DNA of 64,000 nucleotides, taken from Hemileia vastatrix. Taxonomy: Eukaryota; Basidiomycota; Pucciniomycetes; Pucciniales; Zaghouaniaceae. Positions 46,401 to 58,477 of the stretch are shown one piece after another. Numbering within the stretch: the stretch's first letter is position 1; each line of letters opens with the position of its first letter. The notes beneath the pieces were generated by a model. The model ran no database searches, had not been told where the DNA came from, and saw nothing but the letters and a program-made list of their open reading frames with translations. The DNA is taken from NCBI GenBank assembly GCA_030280995.1, contig JASXTE010000019.1:9349501-9413500 (forward strand), given 5' to 3'. Both the position numbers and the translations under genes were made by a program.

Positions 46401-49189
46401 TTACCCTGTCTGATTTCAGCACTCATTTTCCACAATAAAAAGCAACATGTAAAAGTGTTTTATTACTATTCATACTCCTCAACACATACAAGCTATTGGT
46501 TTATTCAATGTTTGTAATAAGTACCAATAATTGAGACTGAAGATATACAGGAGTGTAAAAACTAGCCATTAAATACTATTTTGATTTTTTAGAAAGTCTT
46601 TTACAGAATGTTTATTTAGAATTAACATACAATCAAAAACCCATAAAATGGGTAAACATTTGAAACAAGTTAGAAAAGGTAGAAAATCCTATATTTAAAT
46701 TTTGAGCTAATGCATATTTTTTCTTTTATTTGATGAATTTATAGAGCTTTAAATTTAGTTTGGAACAATTTTAGTGAGATGTATAATATTTTTAAATTCA
46801 AAAATAAAATTTAAATAAATATTTAAAATGAAACACATTGATATATATAGTAAACCTTTTGGTTTATTTTATGTTCTATGATTAATGTACATGAAATAAT
46901 AATTAGTCATGATAACCAAAAATTTAATAAAATGAGAATTTTAGCTTCCTCAATATCTTTTCTATAATTTATTAAATAAAATAAATAACTTTTTGAGTAC
47001 TTTTTTTACAAAAGTTTTTTACATTTCAATGACTATCTACATTTTGCAAAAATAATATAACTTAATTTTGGTGGAACTTGGATTGAACTCACAATAAGAT
47101 CCTGTTTCTGACTGTGGTTTAAGCTTAGTAAAACTGTGAGAAAATTCATAATTTTTTAAAATTTTTATTAAATATATTTAAATGTAAAAATATGTATACT
47201 CTTATCTCAAAATGATTTATATTAAATACTTTAAATTTCTGGAAACAAATACAAATGATGAATCATTTCGGAGAAATTTTTTATTATAAATACTTGGATG
47301 TTGATTTTCTAATATTATATAATAATTATTTTTCTTCATTAAAGATTAAGACAATAACTAAAAATTATTTTAATACATTTATAACATATAAAAAAGGTAT
47401 CAGATCTTCTTTTTAGATTCATACTAACTCAAAAAAACAATTTGTTCATTTTAAGTACAAATTATATAGATCCTTCAAAGCCTCACATTTTTTTCTTGAT
47501 TTAAATGTGTAAATTAAAGATAAATCTCATAGGGTAAAAATGGTATCCTTTTAAAAATTTAAATAAATATATTTCAAATAAATATATATAGTTGTAAAAA
47601 CTCAAATTTTAAGCTTAAGTTTCTGCTTTAACTGTATACTGATGAGTTGAAATATTCTCTATCCAAATTCATTTTTTTTAAATATATTCATTCTATTATT
47701 TCTTATTTATAAGGCAAATTACAAGAAGATTTATAAAATTTTCTGTTTACATATAATTTCAAAGGGATTTTGCTTTAAAGAATTAGAAATTTAATAGCAG
47801 AATAATATAATTTTTACCTATCAGTGTGAATATCATTTTTCTAATAAATGATTGATAAATTGTTAAATCATATATTCTATTTAAGAAGTATGTGTAAATG
47901 TTCAGTTGTGAATTAATCCTGTAAAAAACTTTTTTCCAAAGACTAAAAAAGAAACCTGAAACTTTTTACTTAATTTGTTCATTAACAACATAGAATTGAA
48001 ATATTCTGTCTATTCATTTAAAATATGCATAATTATTTTTTTAATTAAAATATAATCACTTTAAAACTAGCTTTTTTATATTAGTATAACTCAAAATACC
48101 TATTGTGTCTTTTTTACATAATAGTTATAATATGGTAGTTATTCAATGAGCAACTAATATAATGATGAAAAATTACCACTTCTACGTATTAAGTTCAGTT
48201 CTTGCACATTAATTTACTCTTAAATTAGACCTGACCCACATTTTTTGACATGAGACCACTTTTGAAAATCTATGGTGCTTATTCCTAGGTTGAAATAGCA
48301 ATTATTCCACCATATAGCATGGAAGCACACTTAAGCATTAATATTACATTTAAAGAATTTTATACTTATTTTTTGTATTTTATCTTTAAAATTTTACTCC
48401 TAGTTTGAATTTTAGTTTTTCATATGGAAAATTCATTGAGTAGTGATTAATTATTTTAACTCATGAAATCACTCACCAACTGACAATATTTTCATAGAAT
48501 TTTAATGAACTAAATTATTAAAATATCTGGAATCTCATATATTTATTATGTTAACTAAATGCTTATTTCAAAACTACTTAATATTTGAAAAATAAACAGA
48601 ACAAATAAAAATTCAAAAAAGAATTTTTTTTTATTTTAATCATTGAATTGCATTTGAAAATTTCAAAAGCGGGATTAAAATATACTATTATAAGTGATAT
48701 ACTTTTTACAGAATTATAATCAAATAATTTCTCAAATATTAGTGTTGAGTATAAGGAGTTTATTAGAGTACTTCATTTAGTCAGAGATTGAGAAAACACA
48801 TTGATAATTCTTTTTGTTTAGTTATATGTGGTTTAATGGTATTCTAGAAGTAAAAATATAAGAGATTTGATGGCTCAATAATTTTTTGATAACTCAACTG
48901 AATTGAAAATAATTTTATTGAATGAACAAAAAATATAAAAATACATGAAATAAAGAATCAGGAAATATGGATTAAAATTAAAAACCAAATCTTCAAATTC
49001 TGGGTTAAAAAGAGTTTTCAACAAAAAGAGCCACATATATAACTTTATATTGTTTCTCAAAATGTTAATTTACTCATTATAAAGCTTAGAATTTATAACT
49101 TTTTAATAAGTACTATGATTTTCAGTCTTTTTACTGATAAAGTGAGATTCAAAATTAGAATTAAATTGTGTTTTATTAAAAAATACCGT

Positions 49190-50348
49190 TGTGGTCTTCC
49201 AACATTGGCAGGGTCCTTTGTTGTGTGATTTGGCGCGGTTTGTGCATGTCATAATTGACATCTGTTAAGGAATTGTGTATTTTTCTGGTTTTATTCCGTG
49301 AATATTGGGTCTGCGGGTATGTGGGTACTATCATTGGATAGCCCTGGTTTTTCTCTATATTTTATGTCTTGAAGACATTTTTCATACTCTAAGTTTTAAG
49401 GGGTCATTTCCTCATTTTTCATTTATAAAAGATTGCTGTTTAATTTTGTTTTTCGTGTTTTATGGGCTAACCTTAAGTCTTAGGGTTAAGTGCTTAGTAC
49501 CATTGGATAGAGCTAATTTTTCTCTATATTTCATGTCTCAATGTTGTTATAGTGAAATTCCGTGTTTTAAAGGTTTTAGTAGTTGTAGCTAATTTTTCTA
49601 AGTAGATTAGTGGTTTTTATTGGTTTTCTGGCTTCAGGGAGGCCGGGCTGCTTCAGGTGGCATCTCCGATGTCGGGCGGCCTGCCCGCCTCTGTTTTAGG
49701 AGGGTTTTTTTATGCAATTTGGCGGGTACAGGCGCCAGATTGGTGGGTGCACATGGGCTCTTAGTTAGTGGTCTGTGTGTACATAGTGAATAAGACAGTT
49801 TGGGGAAACCTTAATCATCATACAACCATCCGGAGGTGATCTCATTGTTCCTCACTCAGTTTTCACTGTTTTCTGGCCACAATTGGCTGTGTTTGTTGCA
49901 AGTGAGTTCTTCATTTAACTTAACTTTGGCAACTGTTTTCTCTGTTATAGTCTTGCAAGCTATAGCAAGTATTATTGCTGTCTCTGGTGTGGATTTGCAG
50001 CCTACATCAAGTATCTTTGCTGTCTCTGGTGTGGATTTTCAGCCTACATCAAGTATCTTTGCTGTCTCTGGTGTGGATTTGCAGCCTACATCAAGTATCT
50101 TTGCTGTCTCTGGTGTGGACTTTGTTCTACATTTCAGTTCTTTGGTCTGGTAGTCTATCTGGGGACTACTTTCTTGGCTCATCAAGCAGTCAAGTGTGTT
50201 TAAAAGGGGGCTTTAGCAAAACAGGAACCAACTTACTTTAGCAAGTAAATCTCACTCTATTTTTCTAAAGGGACAGGGGATTTTCTCTCTGGTTTTTCTC
50301 CAACACCCTTGGTCAAGGCCTATACCCAGTACTATAGGATTGTCTACA
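49190..50348 (+). repeat. 1.16-kb interspersed repeat, LTR-like (copy 2)
   Basis: Inverse of 11526-12613 with TGTGG...CTACA ends. It is less AT-rich than element B around it, and it includes a 42-bp tandem expansion absent from the other copy. Confidence 0.6.
49958..50123 (+). repeat. 42-bp tandem repeat, four units
   Basis: GGTGTGGA anchors lie at 49986, 50028, 50070 and 50112, an exact 42-bp period. The period is 14 codons, so an open frame (repeating SIFAVSGVDxQPTS) passes through all units. Confidence 0.9.
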
Positions 50349-51158
50349 CTGTGGATTTATCAGATTCTTAAGCTCCCCAACTTTGTATTTCTATTAGTTA
50401 TTCATTAAAGTCTCAATATTATTTCAGCAAGTATCATTCATCCTTGGTTAACAGCTCAATATTATTTCAAAGTAAAGTTCAGTATCAGTTCATTATAGGT
50501 TCAGTCTGAGTTCCATCTGTGTTCCATCTATATTCAAGTTGAGGACTTGCTAGCAAGTCCCCCCCAAATATTGTGTGGTGTATGAAGGTTTTAGTAAGAG
50601 TGATAAAATTAGGAAAAGTGGTTAAGAAAAATTGAAATAAGAGTTTTGAAAAATAAGAGAGTTGATGCTATTGTATTACCAAACATCAGAATTCACCTTC
50701 ATCTTATATTTCTTACTACAGAAGAAGCTTTATTTCAATTTTTTGAATACTGAGTTATGGCCTTAAATTCTTCATCCAGTTATACTAAATGGGAGACCTC
50801 CATTTAAAATATAACGGAAATTAAATTCAAGTATAAGGCTTTTTATAGATCATCAGTAATTCAGGATACATAAGTTTTAACTACTTGTATCAATAATAAA
50901 ATTGAAAAAATTATAAGTAATGAAATATTGAAATTAATCAATACTTAGTAATACATTACTTCTTTCCAATAATTACATTTTATGAGGATAATAATTATAA
51001 ATATCTTTGAAAAATCAGTCGAATTTTATTATCTATAAAATATTTTGAGAAAAAAAACCTACAATAAACCTCAAAGATCTCAAAGATATTTAGTAACAAA
51101 TAGAAGAAGGCATTTACATTAAATGAAATCTATAATTAAAAATTAATCCACATATTAT

Positions 51159-51354
51159 GGGGTATCAAAGTTAGAAATGTGTAATTATTTAAATGGTATT
51201 TCATAACACAAAAAGTAAGCCACAAACTTGACATTAATCCTTAGTAAAAAGGTGTTTTGGAGCAAAATATGGCATATTTTAAATAATAATCCTGGTTTAT
51301 TTGGTTGAAAAAAGAGGTATTTTAAAATAGAATATTTCTAACTTTGATACCCCC
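51159..51354. mobile_element. MITE with GGGGTATCAAAG termini (196 bp)
   Basis: The left end GGGGTATCAAAGTTAGAAAT pairs with the right end GGGGGTATCAAAGTTAGAAAT in reverse complement. TAT flanks both sides (51156-51158 and 51355-51357). The start GGGGGTATCAA is also the left terminus of transposon copy 2 at 15527. Confidence 0.85.
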
Positions 51355-52129
51355 TATTTAAAAATGAGTTTTAGGATGAAGATATTGAATTTTGATCTCC
51401 TTTAGTGTGCTGATTATCAGATACAGATGTTGTTCCTAATCTCCATACAATTCCACTTGAAATTTCATACAAGAACTTTTTAAATGCTCTTAAATTTGAA
51501 TGTCAACATTTAATTTTTGTATAACCATCTGCAAAAAATTAATTCAATTTATTTTCAATAAATTCAAATACATTTTTTAAATATATTGTTTTTATTTTTG
51601 TCCTTCTATTGCCTAAGTAATTTTTTTTTCAAAAATATTTACTTAATAGAATCATATCTTTATAAATTTTTAATTATTTTATAACAATTTAAACCAACTT
51701 AACTCTTCTACATGGCTATACAACAGTATCCTTCAAATCTAATAAAATGAATTAAATGAAATTAAGACTTATTATAATGTAATTGAATATAAAAAAGACA
51801 GATAGATGAGTATATTAGCTAGAATTAAAAAAAGATAAATACAAATGGTATAAAGTGAGATAAAACAAAATAAATCATTATTATATATTTGGAAAAGGAA
51901 TGTAATTAAGTGAAATAAAATAAAATAAATATATATAATAAATAACCAAATACAAATAAATATAATATAATATAATACAATTTAATTCAATACAATTTGA
52001 TTTAATTTAATTTGTGGTAATAAATTATATAAAATGAGTATATTAAAGTATAATAAATTAAATCAATTTAAAAAATTACATAATATAAAAAAATCAATTT
52101 AAACTGAATTTTTTTTAATATTTTATTCA

Positions 52130-52360
52130 ATATAAAATTTTATATTTATATGCAATTTAATATTTTTTATGCATATTCATTATTTCATTACATGTAAATA
52201 TTCAATATGACTTTTTAATATGCATATTCAATATGATATTCAATATTAAAATGTAATAATATTTTTCATATGCATATTCAACCTAAATTTTCATATCCAT
52301 ATTCAATATGAATTTTTATACACATATTCAATATAAATTTTTTATGCGTATTTTTATTGG
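52130..52360. repeat. Degenerate minisatellite of CATATTCAATATGAA units
   Basis: Six or more units of roughly 25-40 bp containing (G)CATATTCAATATxAA alternate with T-rich spacers. Confidence 0.65.
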
Positions 52361-53134
52361 ATGAATATTCAAAATTATTTTCATTATATATATGAATTAT
52401 CAATTTACATTTACATACTGAATACCACTCAGCAAGTGAATATTCAATTTCACTTTTTCTGACTCAAAATAATGTTACATGACTGAAAAATATTAAAAAG
52501 TAAATTAAAAAACATCAGTTTATAATAGCTTTCTGAAATACGTAGTTTTGAAAATTCTGGTAATTTTTTTCAAAAAATATTAAATATTTAAATATGATTT
52601 TTAATATGTTTCAATCTATTTTAAATAAGTAATAAATTAGAGTAAAAATATCACTTGAAAAATTGAAAGTTTTAAATGAGTTTTCAGCTCCATCTTGAAC
52701 TATAATTTAAATTACTGAGTTAAAATTATGCACTTAAGGTGTACAGTGTTTGGAATGATTACTGAAACCCTTTTTATTCAAAATTTAGGATGACTTCATT
52801 TCACTTTCATTATGATACCACAAAAGATTCATCTAGGTTTGTACAATATTTTGAGTGGGTTTTAAAGCACAGTTCAGTAAGATTTCCATCAAAGTTCAGT
52901 CTGATTTCCATCCAAGTTCCATCTGAATTCAAGTTGAAGACTTTCTAGCAATTTCTCCCCAAATATTGCATGGTGACTAAAATTGAGTTTTAAAGAAGAG
53001 TAGATCAGTAAAAATAAATAATCTCTTTGAAATCTTTTAACATCAGTATTAAAACTTTGCATCAATATTTTTCTCTTCATAAGATCATTATTATTAGCTG
53101 GGGTTTCCTAAAAATAAGTCAAAAATTTATACTT

Positions 53135-53348
53135 CACACCAGAAAAAAATGTGGGCACCTGACTGCAGGTGCCAAAAGCTATCTTTGATTTTATTTGGTT
53201 CTAGCTCAGCTGTAATTCTTCTGGAAAGACAGTGCACTGAACACTGAGAATTCTAGCTCACATTACATCAAATCTGATTTATTCTTGTCTCACAAATAGA
53301 TTGCGGCATTGGCACCTGCTAGCAGGTTCCAGGTGTTTTTTTGTGGTG
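53135..53348. mobile_element. MITE with CACxCC ends and GGCACCTG palindromes (214 bp)
   Basis: The left end has CACACCAGAAAAAAATG then GGCACCTGACTGCAGGTGCC. The right end, inverted, has CACCACAAAAAAACACC then CCTGCTAGCAGGTGCC. Layout resembles the CACTA-like MITEs (CAC start, CTAGCAGG palindrome), but a TSD is not evident. Confidence 0.6.
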
Positions 53349-53539
53349 TCATATCATCACAAAAGTCTAGAAAGAGACATCTTTGAAATTTTGGATAATG
53401 ATTAATGTAATCAATCTGCACCCGGCCAAAACATCATTATTTTGATTTCAATAGCTTAGGAGAAAATTTAGGAGTTGAAAGAGAATTGTAGTTGGATTTG
53501 GAATCAGTAGGTAAATTTAAAAAAGATTAAATTAAGGAC

Positions 53540-53912
53540 TAACTCTTAAAGCCAAAATAATGTTTCAGAAAAGCTGAAGTGAGAAACTGGCATGATGGGA
53601 TTAGGATCTTGTGAAAGAGAAGGAAGATCAGTATTATATTTTTTAGAGGATGAACCTTTGTTGCCCTTTATATTTCTTAAGAAGGTGGGGATTTTTGATA
53701 GTCTCTTTTTTGGGAATTGTTGGATCAGGAAGGGCAGCTGGGCCAGTATAAATGTTAGTCCTGGAGGGAATAATTGAAATGTTACATTTGATTTTCTTAA
53801 GCCTGAAAAGATCACAGCCATCTCTTCCAGGAAGACCAGGGTTAGTGATGAGACAAGGAAACTGGTATTTGGCACAGAAATCACATGGGACAGCTAGATC
53901 TTTTGAAGACAT
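53540..53912 (-). pseudogene. Broken Zn2Cys6-like gene (copy B)
   Basis: ATG at 53912 gives MSSKDLAVPCDFCAKYQFPC, then a 12-residue loop, CDLFRLKKIKCN and a proline-rich tail. The pattern C-x2-C-x6-C-x12-C-x2-F-x6-C is a Zn2Cys6 cluster with the fifth cysteine as Phe (TTT, one base from TGT). A frame change follows near 53640. Like copy A it is short and on the minus strand next to a CACTA-like element. I do not know its parent element or function. Confidence 0.45.
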
Positions 53913-53945
53913 TTTAATAGTGATGTTGGTAAAAAAATGAAGCAA

Positions 53946-55149
53946 TTTTTTTTTCAGGAGTGGATTGAAGTATATGGTTCAAGAGGTGGAAGAGATGATG
54001 GATATGTGTTCAATGAAATATGCAGATTTAAGAACGGGGACATTCTTCATTTGAGGGAGAATGTGGCAGCCCAAAGAATACTACAGAGCTACATTTTATT
54101 TAAGAAGATATTGAAAGTTTATTATAAAGATTAGAAAGGCCAATCTAAATTTATATAATTTTTGATTTAATAGAATGGATTGTATTTATGTTGAAAAGGG
54201 GTTGATTTAAAAAGTCAAGATTAAATATATATTTTACAGTTTAGCAATTCAAATATAGCTTAAAAGTGCATGAAAATAGAATTAAGGTGTCTCAAGAAGC
54301 CTTGTGAATTTTTAGGTAATTTTTACTATTTTTTTACTATTTTTAATAATTTTATAAAGTAATTTTGAATATTTTTGAATTTTCATAAATTACTTAACTT
54401 TTATAACTTTTAATTAGATAAATAGGGCTGTAGAGACTACAAAAACTAGTTGTGAACGTAATGGAAATGTAGCTGTTTCATTTTTAATTTTTCTAGACTT
54501 CTTATTAAGGTTTTAAGGATCTAATTAAGTCTAAAAGTTTTTATGAGCTCCAGAATGCTCCAGACAAACTCCCTACAAAATCCAGGATGCTCTGGGTGGG
54601 TAAAATAGGGCATGTTACTTAAATATGCATATAAAGCTGTAGACTCAAAATCAGTTGAGGAGATAGAATTCAGAAATCATTAATATCTTATCTTATCATT
54701 AACAACCAATAACACATAACAAAAATTATTAATTTGTAATACCCTTATAAAATAACACTTTTATATAACAGTATATAAATATTATTTCACAAAAAATTTA
54801 CATATACTTATAGGGTATCATTTTAAATCACTCATCTTCAGGGACTTGATTATAAAATCTGTTAAAAAAACTTCATAAATAAAAAAATTTTCAATCATTT
54901 AAAAAAATTTTCTGGTACAACTTTACTGTTTAATTTTCTTAATCAAAACTAAAATACACTGTTTCTAAATCTTAAGACTGTTAATTTCAAATAGTAAACT
55001 GGTCTTTCTTTATAAATTAGAATTATTAGCTTATTTAATTGTGAATTTATATTTTACTTAAAGGGACAGTGTTCTCATCTGTTTATCCAACTCCCTTGGA
55101 TTCTGCTTACAGCACAGTGACTGTAAGAGTCTTTCAACACAAGCACAAT
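53946..55149. other. AT-rich DNA without recognised features
   Basis: A 65-codon plus-strand frame (53937-54134) has no recognisable motif. Nothing else can be supported. Confidence 0.4.
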
Positions 55150-55154
55150 CTTTT

Positions 55155-55964
55155 TGTCATGCTCCACGTGACACTAGAGGCAAAAGTAGCTCATTAAATC
55201 ACTAAAATAGAAGTCTAAATCCATACTCGAAGTGCATAAAGCAATTCCACATAGCAACTGCGACTTTCCTTTGTGTACTCACTATTCAACCGAGCTACTC
55301 TAAACTCTAAATCTAAATTAGTCAATCTCTCAATAGTGTGTCTCAGTATTTTCCTCAATAAGCTACGCACAGCGCAATAGTCAATGTAATGGTGCACTAA
55401 AAGGTTTATTAAATGTCTTTGAATTATTAAAAGGTGTAGTGAGTATGGACGGAATGGATTGTGGAGGATTAAAGGGTTAATGGATGTTAGTGAGGAGGGT
55501 CCAGGTGTAATGGATGTATTTTTTAATGGTCTGTGGTGTGCGGAATAGTGGATGGGTATGAGGTCAATGCGAGGAGGAGTAAAGGATATAAAAGGGGTTG
55601 AGTTTTTGGTTTTACATTCTTTAGAATTAAATTATAAAATGTATATATAGTTAATAGTGGTAAACTTTAGGTTAAATCATTATTATTGTATCTTTCCTTA
55701 TTTTCTCAGTAATCATTTCTAAATCCTAAATCTTTGATTATTGAGTTTCCAACCCTTCGTGATATTTTAAGAATTTTAATATTACCTTTAAATTATATTA
55801 GAATTCCCCTTGAACATATCTTGAAGCAGTAGTTCTTCCTTTGAATCATCTTCGAATCACTTCCTCAAACATTTCCTCTGTGTCTCGACAAAGTTTCTAA
55901 ACTCCTTTCTCCATCTCACTTCCACAAACACCCTTGACCTTGTGCGTAGGTTGTCCGGTGACAC
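55155..55964 (+). mobile_element. Solo LTR 2 (810 bp)
   Basis: TGTCATGCTCCACGTGACA at the left and GGTGACA at the right. CTTTT is duplicated at 55150-55154 and 55965-55969. TATAAAAGG at 55587 matches the TATA box of the other two LTRs. It is inserted in unrecognised, formerly coding-looking DNA. Confidence 0.95.
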
Positions 55965-57780
55965 TTTTCACCTGCCGTCAAAAATAATATTTCCTGTCCT
56001 GAGAAAGAGGCCACTCCTCATCCTATCACTTTGGAAAATTTGTTTTAAACTCCCCTAACCTCCATTGACACATTCAAGGATGAAGCTCTTTTTATTAACC
56101 CTCCTTTCCTTCAAGACAGGCAAGTCCTTAATCAAGTTTTTGTGGCCCCTTATTACTGCACCATTGATCAAGTCAATACTACCTTTGAGGCAGTATTCAT
56201 CTACCATGAAAACACTGTGTCTCATGATGAACAAGATATCCAGAATCAATTTTCCCTACTCAAAAACCTAAATTCAACTTATAACAAGATCTATAATGAT
56301 TGGGAGTATGCCTTCCTTGATAGGTGCTAAAGTAAGTCCCATCCTTTTCCTTGAGTACTAGCATGATTCTAACTTTCCTTTTACTTTTTAGAGATTTATT
56401 TATATTCTATTTCTTTATCATTATTTAAATCTTTGTAAACTTATCATGTAAATAGTGTATTTTAATTTTGGTAGTATAAAATTATTACAAAAAAATCCTG
56501 TTTCCAAATATTGCCTATTATTGCTTTGTGAGAGTGAGAGAATCTTATCAGTTTTTTAAGGAAATTAAAAATTCTTTTTCCATTCCTCCAGAAAATGTTT
56601 CATTGACTTCCCCTGAAATAATTTTGAGAAAATTAAAAAAACTCCCCACATAACTTAATTTGTTAGCACCCCATCTTCTTCATACATCAAATTCTTAAAG
56701 TAAGTTCAGATCTTCCAAAGAACTGCACTCCTTAGCACTAACCTTCTTTTCCATCTAAATTCAATACACTTTATTCTTCTGCTCATTTATGTCCCCAATT
56801 GGATACTATTCAGTGCTTTCCTTCCTTTCCAACTTTACAACACCTTGTTTGCCATAAATAGACCTTGTAATCTGCACTACTTTGTTATCCAAACCCATTA
56901 CACTCACAAATATTATTAGACATGACCCAATACCATAATTTACCTAGAGATCAATCTTACTCCTTCTTCCATCATTGTAAATTTAATTTTACTTTCTATA
57001 AGCCTTGTGGTTATGCCACTTTAAGACCTGCTTGCTTGTAGCAAGTGTTTTTGTTTTCATAAGACCTTTACTTTTTCTTATGATTATCCTATGTCTCCTA
57101 ATGGTCATATCAAGTTCCCCCCTGGAGATACATCTAGTGCTCCTACTATAATAGCTAGTCTCAGTAGCACTACTTTACCTTCTACTGAAACTTTACCCAT
57201 TGATAGTGCATCCCTTCCTGTATACTCTCAATATTAGATTTCTATTCAACCTTAGACTGAATGGACTATGCCTTCTGAACAAGATGTTGTGATGCAATAT
57301 TCCTCTAAAGGAATTCCTAACACAGTAAGAGTGCTTTTCCCTTCAGCCCATCCTACAAATTTTCTAGACAGTAAGTTCAACTTCCTTATTCTTAAATATA
57401 TGTTCCTAATTACAAACTATTCAAAGGCTTTAACTAATATATTTACTTATGATGATTTACTAACCTCATCCATTCATTCATTTGATGTAATCCTTTTTGT
57501 GTCTTTGCCTCATTTACAACACCATTTCCTCCTCATTCATCCATGGTGCTGTGTTCTCTAAAAACCTATTAAATTCCTGTACCATAACATTAAAATGACT
57601 TGTCAGTTAATGAACAAAATCAGCTCTACATCTATTCCTGGCTTCACTGAAAATCCCAACAACTTTATTGTTCAAGAAGACTGGAATGATTTGCCACCAG
57701 CTTTGAAGTAAGCTCCAATTGAACATAACTCTCTTCTAATTCAATCTGATTGGAATATTCTTAACAATTCTAAATAGCTC
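55965..57780 (+). pseudogene. Unrecognised broken coding region
   Basis: Less AT-rich than its flanks, with several protein-like stretches on the plus strand: one with NPPFLQDRQVLNQVFVAPYY and DEQDIQNQFSLLKNL (about 56090-56330), one with FPPGDTSSAPT and TLPSTETLPIDSASLP (57115-57230), one with EQDVVMQYSSKGIPNTVRV (57277-57360) and one with GFTENPNNFIVQEDW (57640-57700). Frames change and stops occur between them. I recognise no family. It could be the remains of a host gene or the gag of an unknown element. Solo LTR 2 lies at its 5' side. Confidence 0.35.
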
Positions 57781-58477
57781 CCTTTTTTAACTATATTTTC
57801 TCTTCATAATTGTCATAAAATCATAACATTTGTAAACAAAGAAATCATAAAGTAATCATGTAGGGCTTTGTAGTGCAATTGTCTTTTCTTAAAAAATAAG
57901 TCCAGAGAGCACTGCCTGTGCTCCCTCTACTAACTTTAAATAACTCTTAACCTCCATAATCAACCCTTATTAGTGAGATTTTTATGAACCCAGATACCTG
58001 AATTGCGCTCTCCATCTTCCAATCCTCTTCAGCTAAATTTACCTGCCTTCTGCTAATTCTCCAGTAGATTTCTAATTTTCATAGACAACCTTTCCTCTAT
58101 CCAGTTGAGCCACTACTTTATATCTCCTCAAACAACATTAATTCTGTAAAATATACCTTGGGTTCAAATTTCAACTATCTATTCAGCCATATTTGCTTTT
58201 CCATTGCTAGTGCACTATTGGTCACAGCTGCATCATAGCCTCTTATAAACTTTAAATAACGATATTAATGATGATAGTTGATCCTCATCCCAGAATTTAA
58301 CATATAATATTTTTAGTTTAACCTCTTCCCAGAGGAAATACTTGAATTACTGGTTCTCTTCTTGGGCAGAATCTTTTGATCTGATAAGCCGCTACATGTC
58401 TCTTCTATTCACTAACATCGAATTTCTTCAGTAAGTAAGAACCCTCATTTATTTGTTTCCTGACCCTATAACGTCCA
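57781..58477. other. Spacer before Ty3 element C
   Basis: No open frame or repeat was recognised. Confidence 0.4.

Larger units (their letters stand above)
44788..50580. mobile_element. CACTA-like element B (5.8 kb), nested in element C
   Basis: The left end is CACCACACAATATTGGAGG and the right end is the inverse of CACCACACAATATTTGGGG. TAT flanks both (44785-44787 and 50581-50583). Its 46200-49100 part is a reverse-complement relative of element A. A 1.16-kb LTR-like repeat is inserted at 49190-50348. No transposase frame is seen. Confidence 0.75.
43405..52975. mobile_element. CACTA-like element C, interrupted by element B
   Basis: The left end is CACCATGCAGTATGGGGG and the right end is the inverse of CACCATGCAATATTTGGGG. 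ACT flanks both (43402-43404 and 52976-52978). Without element B it is about 3.8 kb. It holds a small GGGG-ended MITE at 51159-51354 and a degenerate minisatellite at 52130-52360. No coding sequence was recognised. Confidence 0.7.
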
